Shown piece after piece: positions 9,740-19,230 of a DNA stretch of 64,000 nucleotides. The stretch is from assembly GCA_028673005.1 (NCBI GenBank), contig CM054115.1:195122370-195186369 (forward strand), read 5' to 3'. This DNA comes from Tanypteryx hageni. Lineage: Eukaryota; Arthropoda; Insecta; Odonata; Petaluridae. The translations under genes were made by a program, and so were the position numbers. Position 1 is the first letter of the stretch. Each line of letters opens with the position of its first letter. The notes under the pieces are model-generated. The model was not told the DNA's origin, did not search any database, and saw only the letters and a list, made by a program, of their open reading frames with translations.

Positions 9740-11460
9740 ACGCCAGCCGCCGCAACGCTCAAAAAAGGGGGCTATTTTTCATTGTCTAAAAACATACCTT
9801 AAAAATCTTTCTAAAAATTCTACATTACATGAATTAAACATAGAAATAATTTACCTACACGCTGATATGCCTTGCGCGAAAATCCCATAGGCCGTTTTTG
9901 AGCTATTAAGCCGCAAACTCGAGTCTACATACTTTTGGCGCGGACAGTAGACCAGCATTTAACCATCCAAAAGTGCAGGCAATCCATTCAAATTGCATCA
10001 AGCGGCAAGATAACTGAATTTCTTGTTGAAGAATCTTAAATAAATGAAGAACAATCCTCAGCTGCAGAAGGATCACTTGTCTTTCTGTACAGTTAAGCAT
10101 CACTTAAGTTTTAAATCCTGTAACTGTGCCACAAAATATTTAAGAAAGATAATACCCAATTGAAATATAACTAACGTAAGAATCTGTCATGTGCATGAAC
10201 AAAAACAGACGCAATCATTAATAATGTATTGGCACCTCATTCAATAAGTAAATGCATAAATGATGCTAAAAAATATAATTATGTATATTGGTATTGTAAC
10301 GGACGCTAGAAAACCATGGCAACTTAAAAATATTTCCACTAATGATACAGTATTTTCAAAAAGAGGAAGGCCTTATGCTGCAAGTTGTTGAACTTAAAGA
10401 TCACAGGGATGAAACATCTCTTGGCATTTCCAAATATTTGATCAAAGTATTAAATAAAACTCATTTAAAAACCAATTTCATTGCTTTTGTTGTTGATAAT
10501 TGTAATAACTTTGGAGGAGTTAATAGAGCCAGACATAAAAACGTATATTCTAATCTATAACATGTTATTAATCCTTCGCTTATTGGTATTGGTTTTTCAG
10601 CTCATATTTGGAATAACTGTGTTAAATGTGGCACTGACAGTTTACCAGTAGATATGGTGGCAGAGTGGTTAGAGCGTTGGCCTTCCACACAGTGGTCCCA
10701 GGTTCAAATCCAATGGAGGTAGAATTTTTCAGCCTGTAATCGTCCTGTCCCCTCCTTGTGTGCTTTGAGGAGACCATGCAAGTTAGCGCTCCGTCCTTCA
10801 GAAGGGACATTAAGCAGTTGGCCCCCTCGGTTCTCTTCGTAAAGAGTAGACTAAAGCTGGCACCTGGTTTCTCTCTTCCCTTGTGAATGTTTCTGGTGTG
10901 TAATAAGTTATGGCTATAATTAGCCAAGAGGTTGATTAGCCAGAAATAAACAAGGAATGTCTTTACAACAATTTTTTTATCTATACTGTTCGTACTGAAG
11001 CTTTAAAAAATGTTTGTAATCTTGCAAGTAGAATACAAACAGCTTCTGTATCATATGAAAACATGATGGCTTTCATTATTTCCTTGTTCAAATAGATTTC
11101 TAGAAATATATGGCAGATTAGAATCTTATTTTTTATTACACTCAGCAAAACCAGCATTTGTTAAAAAAATTTTTGAAATAGAATTCATGAAAGTTATTTT
11201 TGGTTTTTACATACTTTAATGTATGTTTTTTATGAAAGAATTAAGTTATTGGAAAAATTCTATTTTTGAAGTAATTAATTGCTTAGAAATTATAGAACTA
11301 TCTTTAAAAGAGGGAATAAGTGAAGCTAATATTTTGAAAAAGAAATTCTTTTTAGTCTACAATCGTTGCCTTGAATATATTAATATGTGAACTGAACCTT
11401 TACAAGAATTCAACTAACTGATGAAAGAAAACAACAGAGCCCATTGGTTTCAACTAAAGA
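9740..11460 (+). pseudogene. hAT-type transposase relic, split by a SINE
   Basis: Conceptual frames give, in order, an N-terminal block (HSVQLHQAARLIEFLVEESQ region, near 9960-10040), a block AIINNVLAPHSISKCINDAK near 10205-10275, then YFQKEEGLMLQVVELKDHRDE, LIKVLNKTHLKTNFIAFVVD and DNCNNFGGVNRA at 10350-10530, and SLIGIGFSAHIWNN near 10575-10620. After the SINE come IYTVRTEALKNVC and SLFPCSNRFLEIYGRLESYF. This order fits a common arthropod hAT-like transposase (RNase H-like DDE core, CAAH-like block, then the SKTRWLS region). Many frameshifts and stops make it dead. The family assignment rests on recalled similarity, not a search. Confidence 0.7.
10650..10935 (+). mobile_element. tRNA-derived SINE with conserved arthropod-type body
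   Basis: The head has box A TGGCAGAGTGGTTAG at 10658 and box B GGTTCAAATCC at 10701-10711. The body includes CGCTCCGTCCTTCAGAAGGG and ACATTAAGCAGTTGGCCCC, resembling a conserved central domain shared by several arthropod SINE families. It splits the hAT relic, whose coding blocks resume about 30 bases downstream. No polyadenylation tail is obvious. It is not counted as a tRNA gene because the acceptor stem cannot be formed. Confidence 0.75.
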
Positions 11461-11597
11461 CAAGTGTCCTAATAACCATAAAAAATAATGAAAAGGAAGT
11501 ACACTATTTTAGGGGAAATTACTTCACGCCAGGGGCCTAAAACTAATGCACAAAACACACAGTCAATCACACACGTGTACTTACTTTTTAAAAAAGT

Positions 11598-11638
11598 CTA
11601 AATACGTATTTCTGAATCAAAGATTCCATCTTCAGTAG
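11598..11638 (-). ncRNA. Hammerhead-like motif (minus strand)
   Basis: On the minus strand the order is CTA, CTGAAGA (intact core form), stem II GAATC...GATTC, then GAAA, a self-complementary ATACGTAT block for stem III, and TAG closing stem I. The conserved bases are all present, but stem I is only three pairs. The nearby sequence shows no PLE coding part. The same AAATAC.TATTT block recurs in the small insertion at 37581-37671. Confidence 0.45.
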
Positions 11639-11899
11639 ACCGATCATAAAGATGGATCCCTAACTGACTTGATGTTGAAAATTCAATCCTTTTTTTGCTG
11701 AAAAAGATTTATCACCAATTTAAAGTTCTTTGACCAGTTCTTGAAGACTTTCATGGCAGCCTCAATTGATTCTGAAGAATTTAATTTAATGTTTTCCTAT
11801 GAGGTGTTTGGCCATTAGTGAAGAAACGTTCTTTGTCTGTAGAAACTTCTTATCTTTATATATAATTACTCAATGTCTGTCCATCCATCCATCCCCTCC

Positions 11900-12590
11900 T
11901 TTTTCTCTTGAGCAGTTTGTCATAGAGAAATGCTGTCAATGCCATTTTGTTTCTGCCAATTAGTAGACCCCAGGAAAACTATTTTCATTTACAGAAGTGT
12001 CCTGAATTCGACTCTGGGAAATGATTATATTTTCCCATATATTTACACAGGAGTTTCCATTTTTCAAGGTGCAAGGTTTTTTCCTTCAGTCATTAAAATA
12101 CGTAAATATGGGCCGAATTTCTCCGTTTTTGCTTTATTTGATGGCTAAAACTACAGAATATCTTATTCTTGCAATGTCTAGATGTTCCACAGAAGAATTT
12201 GACAGAAATATTCATTTCTTTTCGAAATTTTATGGCGTTTTCATACTCTTTCCAGGTGTTGCCAAGGTGACCCTCATTGTTGCCTCCGGTTGAATTAGCA
12301 TCTATTAAACCTTCAAATAGATGAAAGAATTAAGGTATTTGCTTTGCAGTTTTTATAGTCAACATCAAACTTAATAGATTGCAACGTTAATAATTTCAGA
12401 TAATTATTATTCAGTAAACTGCATGGACTGTGGGCATTTTAAATGGTTGACCAAAAGAAAAAATCTTTTATTTCAGTGCTGGAATATTACCTTTTTCGTA
12501 AGGGAGAAGCAATTAAAATTGCACATATAAAACAAACAAAATTGAAAATGTCATTTGTATAATATTATAAGGAGAAATGAGCTATTATTA
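11900..12590 (+). repeat. Dispersed repeat A, copy 1
   Basis: This ~690-bp segment recurs in inverted orientation at 33470-34110 and 37405-37900. Shared landmarks are TTTGTTTCTGCCAATTAGTA, CAAGGTGCAAGG, TTTATTTGATGGCTAAAACT and CTTTTTCGTAAGGGAGAAGC. Frames in it are similar among copies but show no known domain and are not taken as genes. The element type is unknown. Here it abuts a PLE GIY-YIG fragment, and the copy at 33.47 kb carries the same GTGGTACCCGCAAAA edge, so repeat and PLE fragment belong to one unit. Confidence 0.7.
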
Positions 12591-12594
12591 TTAT

Positions 12595-12745
12595 TTTAAA
12601 TATGCAGATTTTTGACTTTGCAAAACTTTTGCGGGTACCACTATTGTTCTTTAATCCTCGTTTTGAAATTTCTCTCAGTTTGGCCGATGTATACTGCTTC
12701 ACAACTGTCACATTTTGCTTTATATACCCCACTTTTGGGGTATTT
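12595..12745 (-). pseudogene. PLE GIY-YIG endonuclease fragment
   Basis: The minus strand encodes WGIYKAKCDSCEAVYIGQT followed by ERNFKTRIKEQ, the conserved GIY-YIG nuclease core with the CxxC insertion typical of Penelope-like elements. A stop follows. Only the core is present. Confidence 0.75.
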
Positions 12746-12859
12746 TGTCCTTACATTTATTCAATAGTGGCCAGTTTTTGCGCGCCTGTCATTTCAATCC
12801 CAAGATCCTCCATTTCAAAAACAAAGGACCTGGCTGGACCCCTTGGATAAGTTAAAGAT

Positions 12860-13125
12860 AGTGCAACACATTGGGAACAATGTGTTACTTCTTAACAAGT
12901 ATGTATTCCCATCCCAATCACTCCTTCTGGAAACCGTCACCCTCTCTTCCTCTCCACAGCACTACCCACCAATCAGCTAGCAGTCATACCTTTGCCATGA
13001 CATTCCTCTCCCATTCCATTTTTCTCTCCTATACTCCTATATACTCTGTCTATATATTCTGTATCACCTGATGATAAAGGTAAGTTTCGAAACCTAGGTC
13101 GTGATAGTGGAAAATTACAGTGTTG
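12860..13125 (+). mobile_element. PLE 3' tail with pyrimidine-rich UTR and hammerhead
   Basis: A C/T-rich UTR (CACCCTCTCTTCCTCTCCAC and CCTCTCCCATTCCATTTTTC) leads to a hammerhead motif at 13062-13106 and the end GTGGAAAATTACAGTG. The layout is the same as at 7338-8013 and 56.6-56.87 kb, so this is a tail of a related Penelope-like element in + orientation. The fragment upstream on the minus strand belongs to another insertion. Confidence 0.65.
13062..13106 (+). ncRNA. Type I hammerhead ribozyme candidate with minimal stem III
   Basis: Stem I: TATCAC (13062-13067) pairs with GTGATA (13101-13106), six perfect pairs. The core CTGATGA (13068-13074) is canonical. Stem II is TAAAGG..AGTTTC (13075-13088), with only an AAA/TTT helix. 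Then comes GAA, stem III ACC/GGT with a two-base TA loop (13092-13099), and C at 13100 as the cleavage-site base before stem I. This is the best preserved hammerhead in the window. The weak spot is stem II, where the closing pair is a U/C mismatch. In PLEs such motifs process element RNA. Confidence 0.65.
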
Positions 13126-13209
13126 TTATTTCATATTATGAAATTATTCCACAAGATTATGCCTTCAGCAGATGAGATATTGTAATTTCCACTGAACAAG
13201 AATTTATTC

Positions 13210-13244
13210 TACCAGTTTCGCCTATTACAGCATAATCAGGTAGC
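13210..13244 (-). ncRNA. Hammerhead-like motif on the minus-strand PLE tail
   Basis: Minus strand: CTAC, then CTGATTA (core with G8 changed), a stem-II hairpin closed by GC, GAAAC, a minimal ACTGGT stem III and GTAG closing stem I. It lies just downstream of the second GIY-YIG copy, where a PLE hammerhead is expected. The G8 change suggests that it is no longer active. Confidence 0.5.
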
Positions 13245-14429
13245 GAAAGCATTGTCGACGGTTGTATAATTACAGAAATGATAGAGGGAGTGGGTCAAGT
13301 GTTGGTTAAACGAATAATAGGCAGGAGGGAGAGTATAAGATTGGTAATGAGATAATTGGAATACAATAATTAAGTAGAAATTACAAAGTATTATGGCATT
13401 AATTCAATTAGTTGTGGATAACAGTAATGACAGCAATGGAGGGTGATTTGAAAAAAACATATTAATTGGTAAGTTCAAAATAATTAGCAGCATAATTAAT
13501 TAAAATTTCCAACTGCTCGAAGATGTCCATTCTGTTGCCCTTAGTTTCAAAGTGGAGAAACTCGGGTGTGAACGAACTGGAGTGACCGTTCTCCAGAAGG
13601 TGCGTAGTGAAGTGCGATGACATGTTCCTTAACTCAAAAGATCCTTGTCTTGAAGCTTTTCCCTGTCTGCCCTATGTAAACTACGTCACAGTCAGCACAT
13701 GCTATGTTTATAAATGCAGCTTTTCTGTAAATTGAGTATGGAATCTTTGGTGTTCAGAAAAAGTTTGGCGAAAGTGATTGGGTAATAGAAGGCAGGTCTG
13801 ATGTCTTTAGGGAAGAGGTTGGAAAGCATATAGGAGAGGGGGCCTATGAAGGGGAATCTACGCCAGGTCTTAGATTTGCTGGGAATTTCAGGAGAGGAAA
13901 GAATTTACTTAGAAGCGATTCTCCTTAGTTTTTTCATCAGATGATCTATCAATTGGCTTTTGTAGCTGTTGTTAATTCCATTAGTTTCCGTTTCAATTGT
14001 TAAGCTTGATGAGATTATGTAGAGAAGAAAGATTTAAGGTTTTCCTGGCAAATGGCTGCAGTGAAATCTCGGGTTTCCAGCCGGGTGATGGTTAGGTTCA
14101 CCTGGTATGAAAGGACTGGAGTGACCATTCTCCAAAAGGTGCTTAGTAAAGTGCGATGATGTGTTCCGTAACTCGAAACATTGTTTAGGTTCATCAATCC
14201 TCTTCTTGAAGCTTCTTCCCATCTGTCCTATGTAAACTATGTCACAGTTGGCAGATGCTGTGTTTATAAATACAGTTTTTCAGCAAGTTGGGTATGGAAT
14301 CTTTGGCATTCAGAAAAAGTTTGACGAAAGTAATCGGGGAACTTATCCACCACTCGGTTGGAAACCTGAGAAGATTTCATTGCATTATGTAGATAATTTA
14401 GATAAGATAAAAATAAAGTTAATTGGCAA

Positions 14430-14946
14430 CAGAGGCGGATTTAACGGCGGGCGCACCGGGCGCGCGCCCTGTGCCCCGACTTCTGAAGGGCCCCGCAAAA
14501 CCCCAACTTTACACTTATTTCTAATGACACCAAGTTTGGTTTCATATGTGCAATTTTAATTACGTACAATTTTACAATCGGCGGTAAAACCTGATAGTAT
14601 GTTTATATTCGCTTATTTTCATTATTTCATTACTACGCTGCATACTATACACATACTACACTGCATAGGCCCTGCGTGGCTGCGCTACCGCTCATCGGAG
14701 CAATAGAATCGTATTTGCTACTTTGTACTTACAAGACTTAGGATATACGCATATATCGTATATTGTTGTAATTATATTAAGATAAAATTAATTCCTGTTG
14801 TTACATCAGCGCCTGGATTTTCGTAGTTTATGAATAATTTTTGAATTTTAATTAATCATTTATTTTAATTAATTAATTAATTTTTTTTTAAGGGGCCCAA
14901 TTTTTCTTCTGCGTCCGGGGCCTCAAACGACCTTAATCCCCTGCTG
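14430..14946. mobile_element. 517-bp hAT-type MITE
   Basis: The element is flanked by a perfect 8-bp target duplication ATTGGCAA (14422-14429 and 14947-14954), the hAT hallmark. Ends begin CAGAGGCGGATTTAACG and, reverse-complemented, CAGCAGGGGATTAAGG. The first ~80 bases are strikingly GC-rich (GCGGGCGCACCGGGCGCGCG). The interior has no usable frame. It interrupts the minus-strand PLE between its RT and GIY-YIG parts. Confidence 0.85.
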
Positions 14947-15384
14947 ATTGGCAATCAGATCCAGACTATAGAGACAAAATATCATCTACGTACATCAGGG
15001 TGGTCCTTATTTTTAAGTTTTGGAAAACTGGAGGAGGCACGTTTTGAATGTTTCATTATGAAGAAAATAATTTTGGTAAAATTAGGTTAGTTTTGAATAA
15101 TATTTAGGAGTCGCTACCAAGATCTGAAAAATCGCAATATATCATAATGCTAAACATAGGTGCACTCATTTTTAAATTAGTTTAAATTTTAAACTTATTT
15201 TAATTGAATTGTGAATTGTAGATACTTAGTATTGAAAATTGTGTTGCGGCACCCATTGGTCAATGTTACGCAATACTGCAATAGATATAACCTTTCAGAT
15301 GTACCCCTCAGAAATCCTGCGTAAGTCCACTTGCAGGAGCACTCTTTGTGTTATGTAATAGTCCATATCAGGTTTTTGGAACAA

Positions 15385-15584
15385 TCTAGAACTGTCCAGA
15401 ACGTTATAAAACTTTCATAAACAATCTGAAACGTTCTAGAACCTTGTGGAACAATATGGAACTTTCCGGAACGTTCTAGAACTTTATGTAATGATGTAGA
15501 ACCTTCCAGTATGTTCTAGAACCTTCTGGAACAATCTATGGCCTAAACTATATAAGCAGCCCACCTAGTGCAGTGAGTTCAGTT
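15385..15584 (+). promoter_or_regulatory. HSE array, TATA box and initiator (heat-shock-type promoter)
   Basis: A minisatellite with TCTAGAAC cores at 15385, 15435, 15475 and 15515 (spacing 50, 40, 40) builds heat-shock elements. GAA/TTC units alternate perfectly at 15459-61, 64-66, 69-71, 74-76 and 79-81 (five units), and again as TTC/GAA at 15514-16, 19-21, 24-26 and 29-31 (four units). Heat-shock factor trimers bind arrays of at least three such units. TATATAAG follows at 15549-15556, and an arthropod-type initiator TCAGTT at 15579-15584 places +1 at 15581, 32 bases from the TATA start. The layout is that of hsp70-class promoters. Activity is inferred. Confidence 0.75.
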
Positions 15585-15723
15585 GTCATCAGGCAGCAAA
15601 AGAGTGCAGTTCAGCCAAGGGTTTTCTCCCATAAAGTTGTTGTGTAGAGACTCAAGTTAACCTGACTCGTAGGAGATTACAATACAGTGCACTCCCAGTT
15701 TGTAAGTTTTGTACTGCGTTCTG

Positions 15724-16845
15724 CTGAACACCAAAAAATAAACTGTGTTTTGACACTATTGCGTCAAATACTGGAAGAAAAAATGGAGCATGTCTTTGGA
15801 TTGAACAGAAATTAGACAAGAACCTTCTCTACATTCCTTGCAGGCACCACATATTGGAGCTGGTACTGGAAGCTGTCTTCTCTGTCATCGTAAGTCCATC
15901 AGCAAGCACAGAAATACTAATCTTCAAGCGATTTCAAGCTCATTGGGTGTCACTGAATAAGTCCGAATACAGAACTGCACTTGATGATGAGTTCACTGCC
16001 AGTGCGGTTGCCGATATTAAAGACGAAATAATCACTTTTGCTACAGACCAACTGAACCAGCAGCAACCTCTCAATGATTACAAAGAACTCCTGGAAATCT
16101 TTATTACCTTTCTTGGAAGTGAACCTTCTTGTGGAATTAGATTTCTTGCTCCTGGTGCATTGCACAAGGCTTGTTGGAAGGCCAAAGCCATTTATGCTAT
16201 CAAACTGTGGATGTGCAAAGGACAGTTTCCATTAAAGACAAAAGAGGAAGCTGGGATAAGGGGCATAGCAATTTTTGTTGTGAGAATCTATTTGAAGGCG
16301 TGATTTCAAGCTGCACTTCCAACTGCTGCACCTTTAAATGACCTGATGCTGTTGAAAAACCTCCAACAAAGCTTGCTCGTCTTCTGTGGTACCTCAGCGA
16401 AGAGGTGGTTGCCCTTACTTTCTTTGATAAAAAACCATCAATAGATACAAAAGCCAAATTGATTCAAGCTTTCCAAAGTGATGGTAATGAGGACCACTCA
16501 AAGAGAGGGACTGTCGATCTGGATAGAATCTTGGAGAAAAATTTGAACTATTTTGTGTCAGCCAACACTTTGAGGTTTTTTGACATACTTGGTCTTGACT
16601 CGAAATTCACAGAATTGGATCCTGAACTCTGGGTTTCTGATGGGAACTACATTGCCACAGAAAAGTGCATCAAGTCCATCAATTGCATTAATGATACGGC
16701 AGAACGCGGAGTTGCCCTGATCGAGGAATACAATCGATTACACACCCAGGGTGAACAGCAAAAGCAATTTCTTTTGCAGGTTGTCAGCAATCATAGGAGG
16801 AGATATCCAGACTTTGCGAAGGGAACACTTGCCACAAACAATTAA
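15724..16845 (+). pseudogene. hAT-like transposase, C-terminal part, broken
   Basis: The first open stretch (15724-16303) includes SNTGRKNGACLWIEQKLDKN, then RHHILELVLEAVF, IFKRFQAHWVSLN, LNQQQPLNDYKELLEIFITF and GALHKACWKAKAIYAIKLWM. After a frameshift near 16300-16404, a second stretch (to 16845) has VALTFFDKKPSID, FFDILGLDSKF and NDTAERGVALIEEYNRLHTQ and ends FLLQVVSNHRRRYPDFAKGT. The order and wording match a widespread arthropod transposon-encoded protein family that I recall but cannot name with certainty. The 8-bp target duplication of the host element argues for hAT. One clear frameshift and no N-terminal DNA-binding part, so it is probably inactive. Confidence 0.65.
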
Positions 16846-17279
16846 TATACCACTGTGTCAATATTGTTATGTTCATCATGTGACAATGTAGCATGGAAAT
16901 TACCAACTCTAAATTTTATATTCTTTGTACTGTATTGCATTTTGTTTAAAATAAAGAAAACTTAATGTTTTAAACTTTGGTAGCAACCTCTAAATTTCAT
17001 CTAAAATTTACCAAATTTGGGAATATTATTTTTTTTTAATATTGGAACAAGATAGGCTGGTGCCCTTATTCAAAATAAAACGTTTGTTTTTTCCCTCATT
17101 ATAAGGACCCCCCTAATGTACATATACCAACCTTGTACATGATTAAGCAAGGCAAATTTGGAGCTAAAAAGACTTTCTTCCAAGTGATTCATAAATATGG
17201 CGACTAAAAGGGGAACCCCATAGCAAGGCCTTCGGTTACTCTATATAATTTACCATTTAGTGTTATTGGGGAAAAAATT

Positions 17280-17876
17280 TACTTTATTTTTCAGGCCATA
17301 AGATGCACCCTGATATTTTGTAAGATTTTTCAGGAAAAAAAGTATTTTGGATCACCAAAACATTCAGGTAGGGCTGTGTAACATTTCTATCCATGAATAA
17401 ATCCATATCTGGCAACATTTAAAAAAGTATTATGGCGTGATATCAGTTAAATATAGTGTTTTAGATAAGCTTAATCTGTGAAAGTAAATAGGGATGATCT
17501 AAAACAAGTAATCGTTTCCTAACTTTTATAACTAAATGTGCCTTGCATGCACTCGGCAGTCCTATTAATTAGGCTGATAGTACTTATTTAAACTTAAGTG
17601 CAAGATGTGATTTTAATTCTTAATAAATGGAATGCATATGCAATAATGATACATATGCTGGTCTTTTTCTTCTGCAGCTTTTTCTGCCTCTTGCATAATC
17701 ATTTTGATCGATATAGCAATACCTAATTTCCTCTGTTCTATTATCCATTTTTCACTTCCTCCTCTGGTTGTGGCCGTTTAGGACCAAGCTTACAAAGGCT
17801 ATGTTTCTCTTTTCCTGTCACCTTCAGTTTTTCCTCCTGTTTTCTCCATTCATGAATCATTTTTCTGTGAGACATA
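17280..17876 (-). mobile_element. Pogo (POGK-like) element end and HTH fragment
   Basis: The left end (TA at 17280 then CTTTATTTTTCAGGCCATAA and GATGCACC) matches the end of the 1.2-kb element at 49703. On the minus strand, 17870-17690 encodes HEWRKQEEKLKVTGKEKHSL, GPKRPQPEEEVK and, after stops, IMQEAEKAAEEK. This is the N-terminal DNA-binding region of POGK-like pogo transposases. The catalytic domain is deleted. The element adjoins the PLE relic on its left. Confidence 0.65.
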
Positions 17877-18337
17877 GGGATGGGCAAAAGTGCTATTTTT
17901 TGATACTTGTTCTACTTGTCCCTGTTCTAAAGAAATAACTGTTTCAAACACCTGTTCCATTCCTAAAATAAAGAGCCTTTTCTTGTAGTATCGGACCAGA
18001 GATCGGCCATCCCTTTTGTCGTTGTTGAGAAAACCAAAGAAATAATGCTTTACTAGTTTTTTCATATTCACTTTTCCACATACTTATCCTCGACTGACTA
18101 GCATCTTCTGAAGTTTTCCAACCTGCAACTTTTCAATCTTTGCTCTATTTCTTTCCCAGTCACCGACTGTAACTTCACCAACACCTAATTAGGTCTTGAC
18201 CGTTTATATTGTTTCACCCATATCCAATCTTTTTATTGCCTCAATTTTTACTTTTAAAGAAATGTAAAGGTGAGTTGAAGGCTTTCGCAGCGTTGCTGAA
18301 TGCTGGTGGGTTTTGCTGCTTTGGCGGCATTTCTGGC

Positions 18338-18379
18338 TCTCGACGTTTCGCAGACATTGCAGTCTGCATCTTCAGGAGA
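18338..18379 (-). ncRNA. Hammerhead-like motif, left arm of PLE foldback
   Basis: Minus strand: TCTC, CTGAAGA (intact core), a strong stem II GCAGAC...GTCTGC with a TGCAAT loop and a bulged U, then GAAACGTC (minimal stem III plus cleavage base) and GAGA closing stem I. This CTGAAGA...GAAACGTC form is the one I know from arthropod PLEs. Confidence 0.6.
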
Positions 18380-18435
18380 TGAAGTGAGATCCGATGGTAG
18401 GGATCTGCTTTTATATCCACTCGTGCCTTCCTAGT

Positions 18436-18966
18436 TTAACTGTTGTCCATTGCTGATTGGCTCGTTCGAGTTGCTATCCCTTTCTCTTTGGTGATTGCTC
18501 CAACGTATTTTTCCTCCCTTTCATTTTTCCGTTGGAAGAGTCGCTTCCATGTTGCGCTGATGTGCAAACCGTTGTCCCGGTTGAAATTGACTGGATGTTT
18601 TTCGATTTCAATAGCTTCGCGAATTAACCTCGGAAAATATCGATCTTCTTTTGCGAGCAATTTCGTTTCCTCGAGCGTGATTTTATGTCCCAGGCCAGAG
18701 GTGAAGTGCTTCGCTATGGCCGACTCCTTCCATTTCTTTTTCATCATGGCCCGTTTATGTTCGGCTAAGCGGCAGCAAATGGATCGTCCTGTTTGTCCGA
18801 CATGTACATGTCCGCAGCTGCATGGAATCCTGTAGACTCCTTCAGATGTTTGCGGGTCGAGTGCATCTTTCGCAGACGGAAGTTCTTCTTTTATTTTTCT
18901 TAGTGTGTTAAAACGGACAACGATATTTTCTTTTCGTAGAATCCTGGCTATGCGTTCTGAAATCGA
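18436..18966 (-). pseudogene. PLE GIY-YIG endonuclease domain
   Basis: A continuous minus-strand frame encodes SERIARILRKENIVVRFNTL, then GVYRIPCSCGHVHVGQTGRS (GIY-YIG core with the PLE CxC motif, near 18845-18780), RLAEHKRAMMKKKWKESAIA, a helical block LIREAIEIEKHPVNFNRDNG and a tail to the stop at 18436. The frame also continues upstream through the inverted arm, but those residues are antisense of the tail and are excluded. The GIY-YIG nuclease nicks target DNA for retrotransposition. Without its reverse transcriptase this copy is dead. Confidence 0.75.
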
Positions 18967-19188
18967 AAAACATCCATTCAATTTCAACCGGGACGATGGT
19001 TTGCACATCAGCGCAACATGGAAGCGACTCTTCCAACAGAAAAGTGAAAGGGAGGAAAAATACGTTGGAGCAACCACCAAAGAGAAAGGGATAGCAACTC
19101 GAACAAGCCAATCAGCGATGGACAACGGTTAAACTAGGAAGGCACGAGTGGATATAAAAGCAGATCCCTACCATCGGATCTCACTTCA

Positions 19189-19230
19189 TCTTCTGAAGGT
19201 GCAGACTGCAATGTCTGCGAAACGTCGAGA
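19189..19230 (+). ncRNA. Hammerhead-like motif, right arm of PLE foldback
   Basis: Inverted copy of the 18338-18379 motif. Stem II is identical, but the core reads CTGAAGG (A9 changed to G) and one stem-I base differs, so this copy should be inactive. Confidence 0.5.

Larger units (their letters stand above)
14996..17115 (+). mobile_element. 2.1-kb hAT-like DNA transposon with heat-shock-type promoter
   Basis: Terminal inverted repeats are CAGGGTGGTCCTTAT on the left and TAGGGGGGTCCTTAT (reverse complement of the right end), 13 of 15 identical. The flanking octamers ACGTACAT (14988-14995) and ATGTACAT (17116-17123) differ at one base, which fits an 8-bp hAT target duplication. Inside, in + orientation, are a promoter region (15385-15584) and a broken coding region (15724-16845). 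It is inserted in the YVDD-coding triplets of a PLE reverse transcriptase; removing the element and one octamer restores that frame. The 2.1-kb length and missing N-terminus suggest a non-autonomous derivative. Confidence 0.75.
13150..17275 (-). mobile_element. Penelope-like element (RT + GIY-YIG), partial tandem, nested with two hAT elements
   Basis: On the minus strand, starting near 17250, frames give GLAMGSPLSPLVAIFMNHLE and then WYMYVDDIL. These are the motif-B and catalytic YxDD blocks of a PLE reverse transcriptase. The YVDD block is cut at 14995/17116 by a 2.1-kb hAT-like element, and a 517-bp hAT MITE sits at 14430-14946. Downstream follow MGRSFKKRIDEPKQCFELRN (near 14225-14165, end of a GIY-YIG core with NCDIVYIGQ before it) and, after a junction near 13990, a second tail copy with ACADCDVVYIGQTG near 13690. 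Two GIY-YIG copies in the same orientation match the partial tandem arrangement known for PLEs. Frameshifts throughout; inactive. Confidence 0.8.

Noticed and set aside
10650..10722. A tRNA gene
   Set aside because: Box A and box B are good, but the acceptor stem cannot pair and the unit continues into a SINE body.
12021..12293. 90-residue frame with a similar frame at 33717-34013
   Set aside because: Similarity is explained by dispersed repeat A; the third copy breaks the frame and no domain is recognised.
18967..19125. N-terminal extension of the PLE GIY-YIG frame to 19125
   Set aside because: These residues are the antisense of the inverted tail arm and not part of the nuclease.
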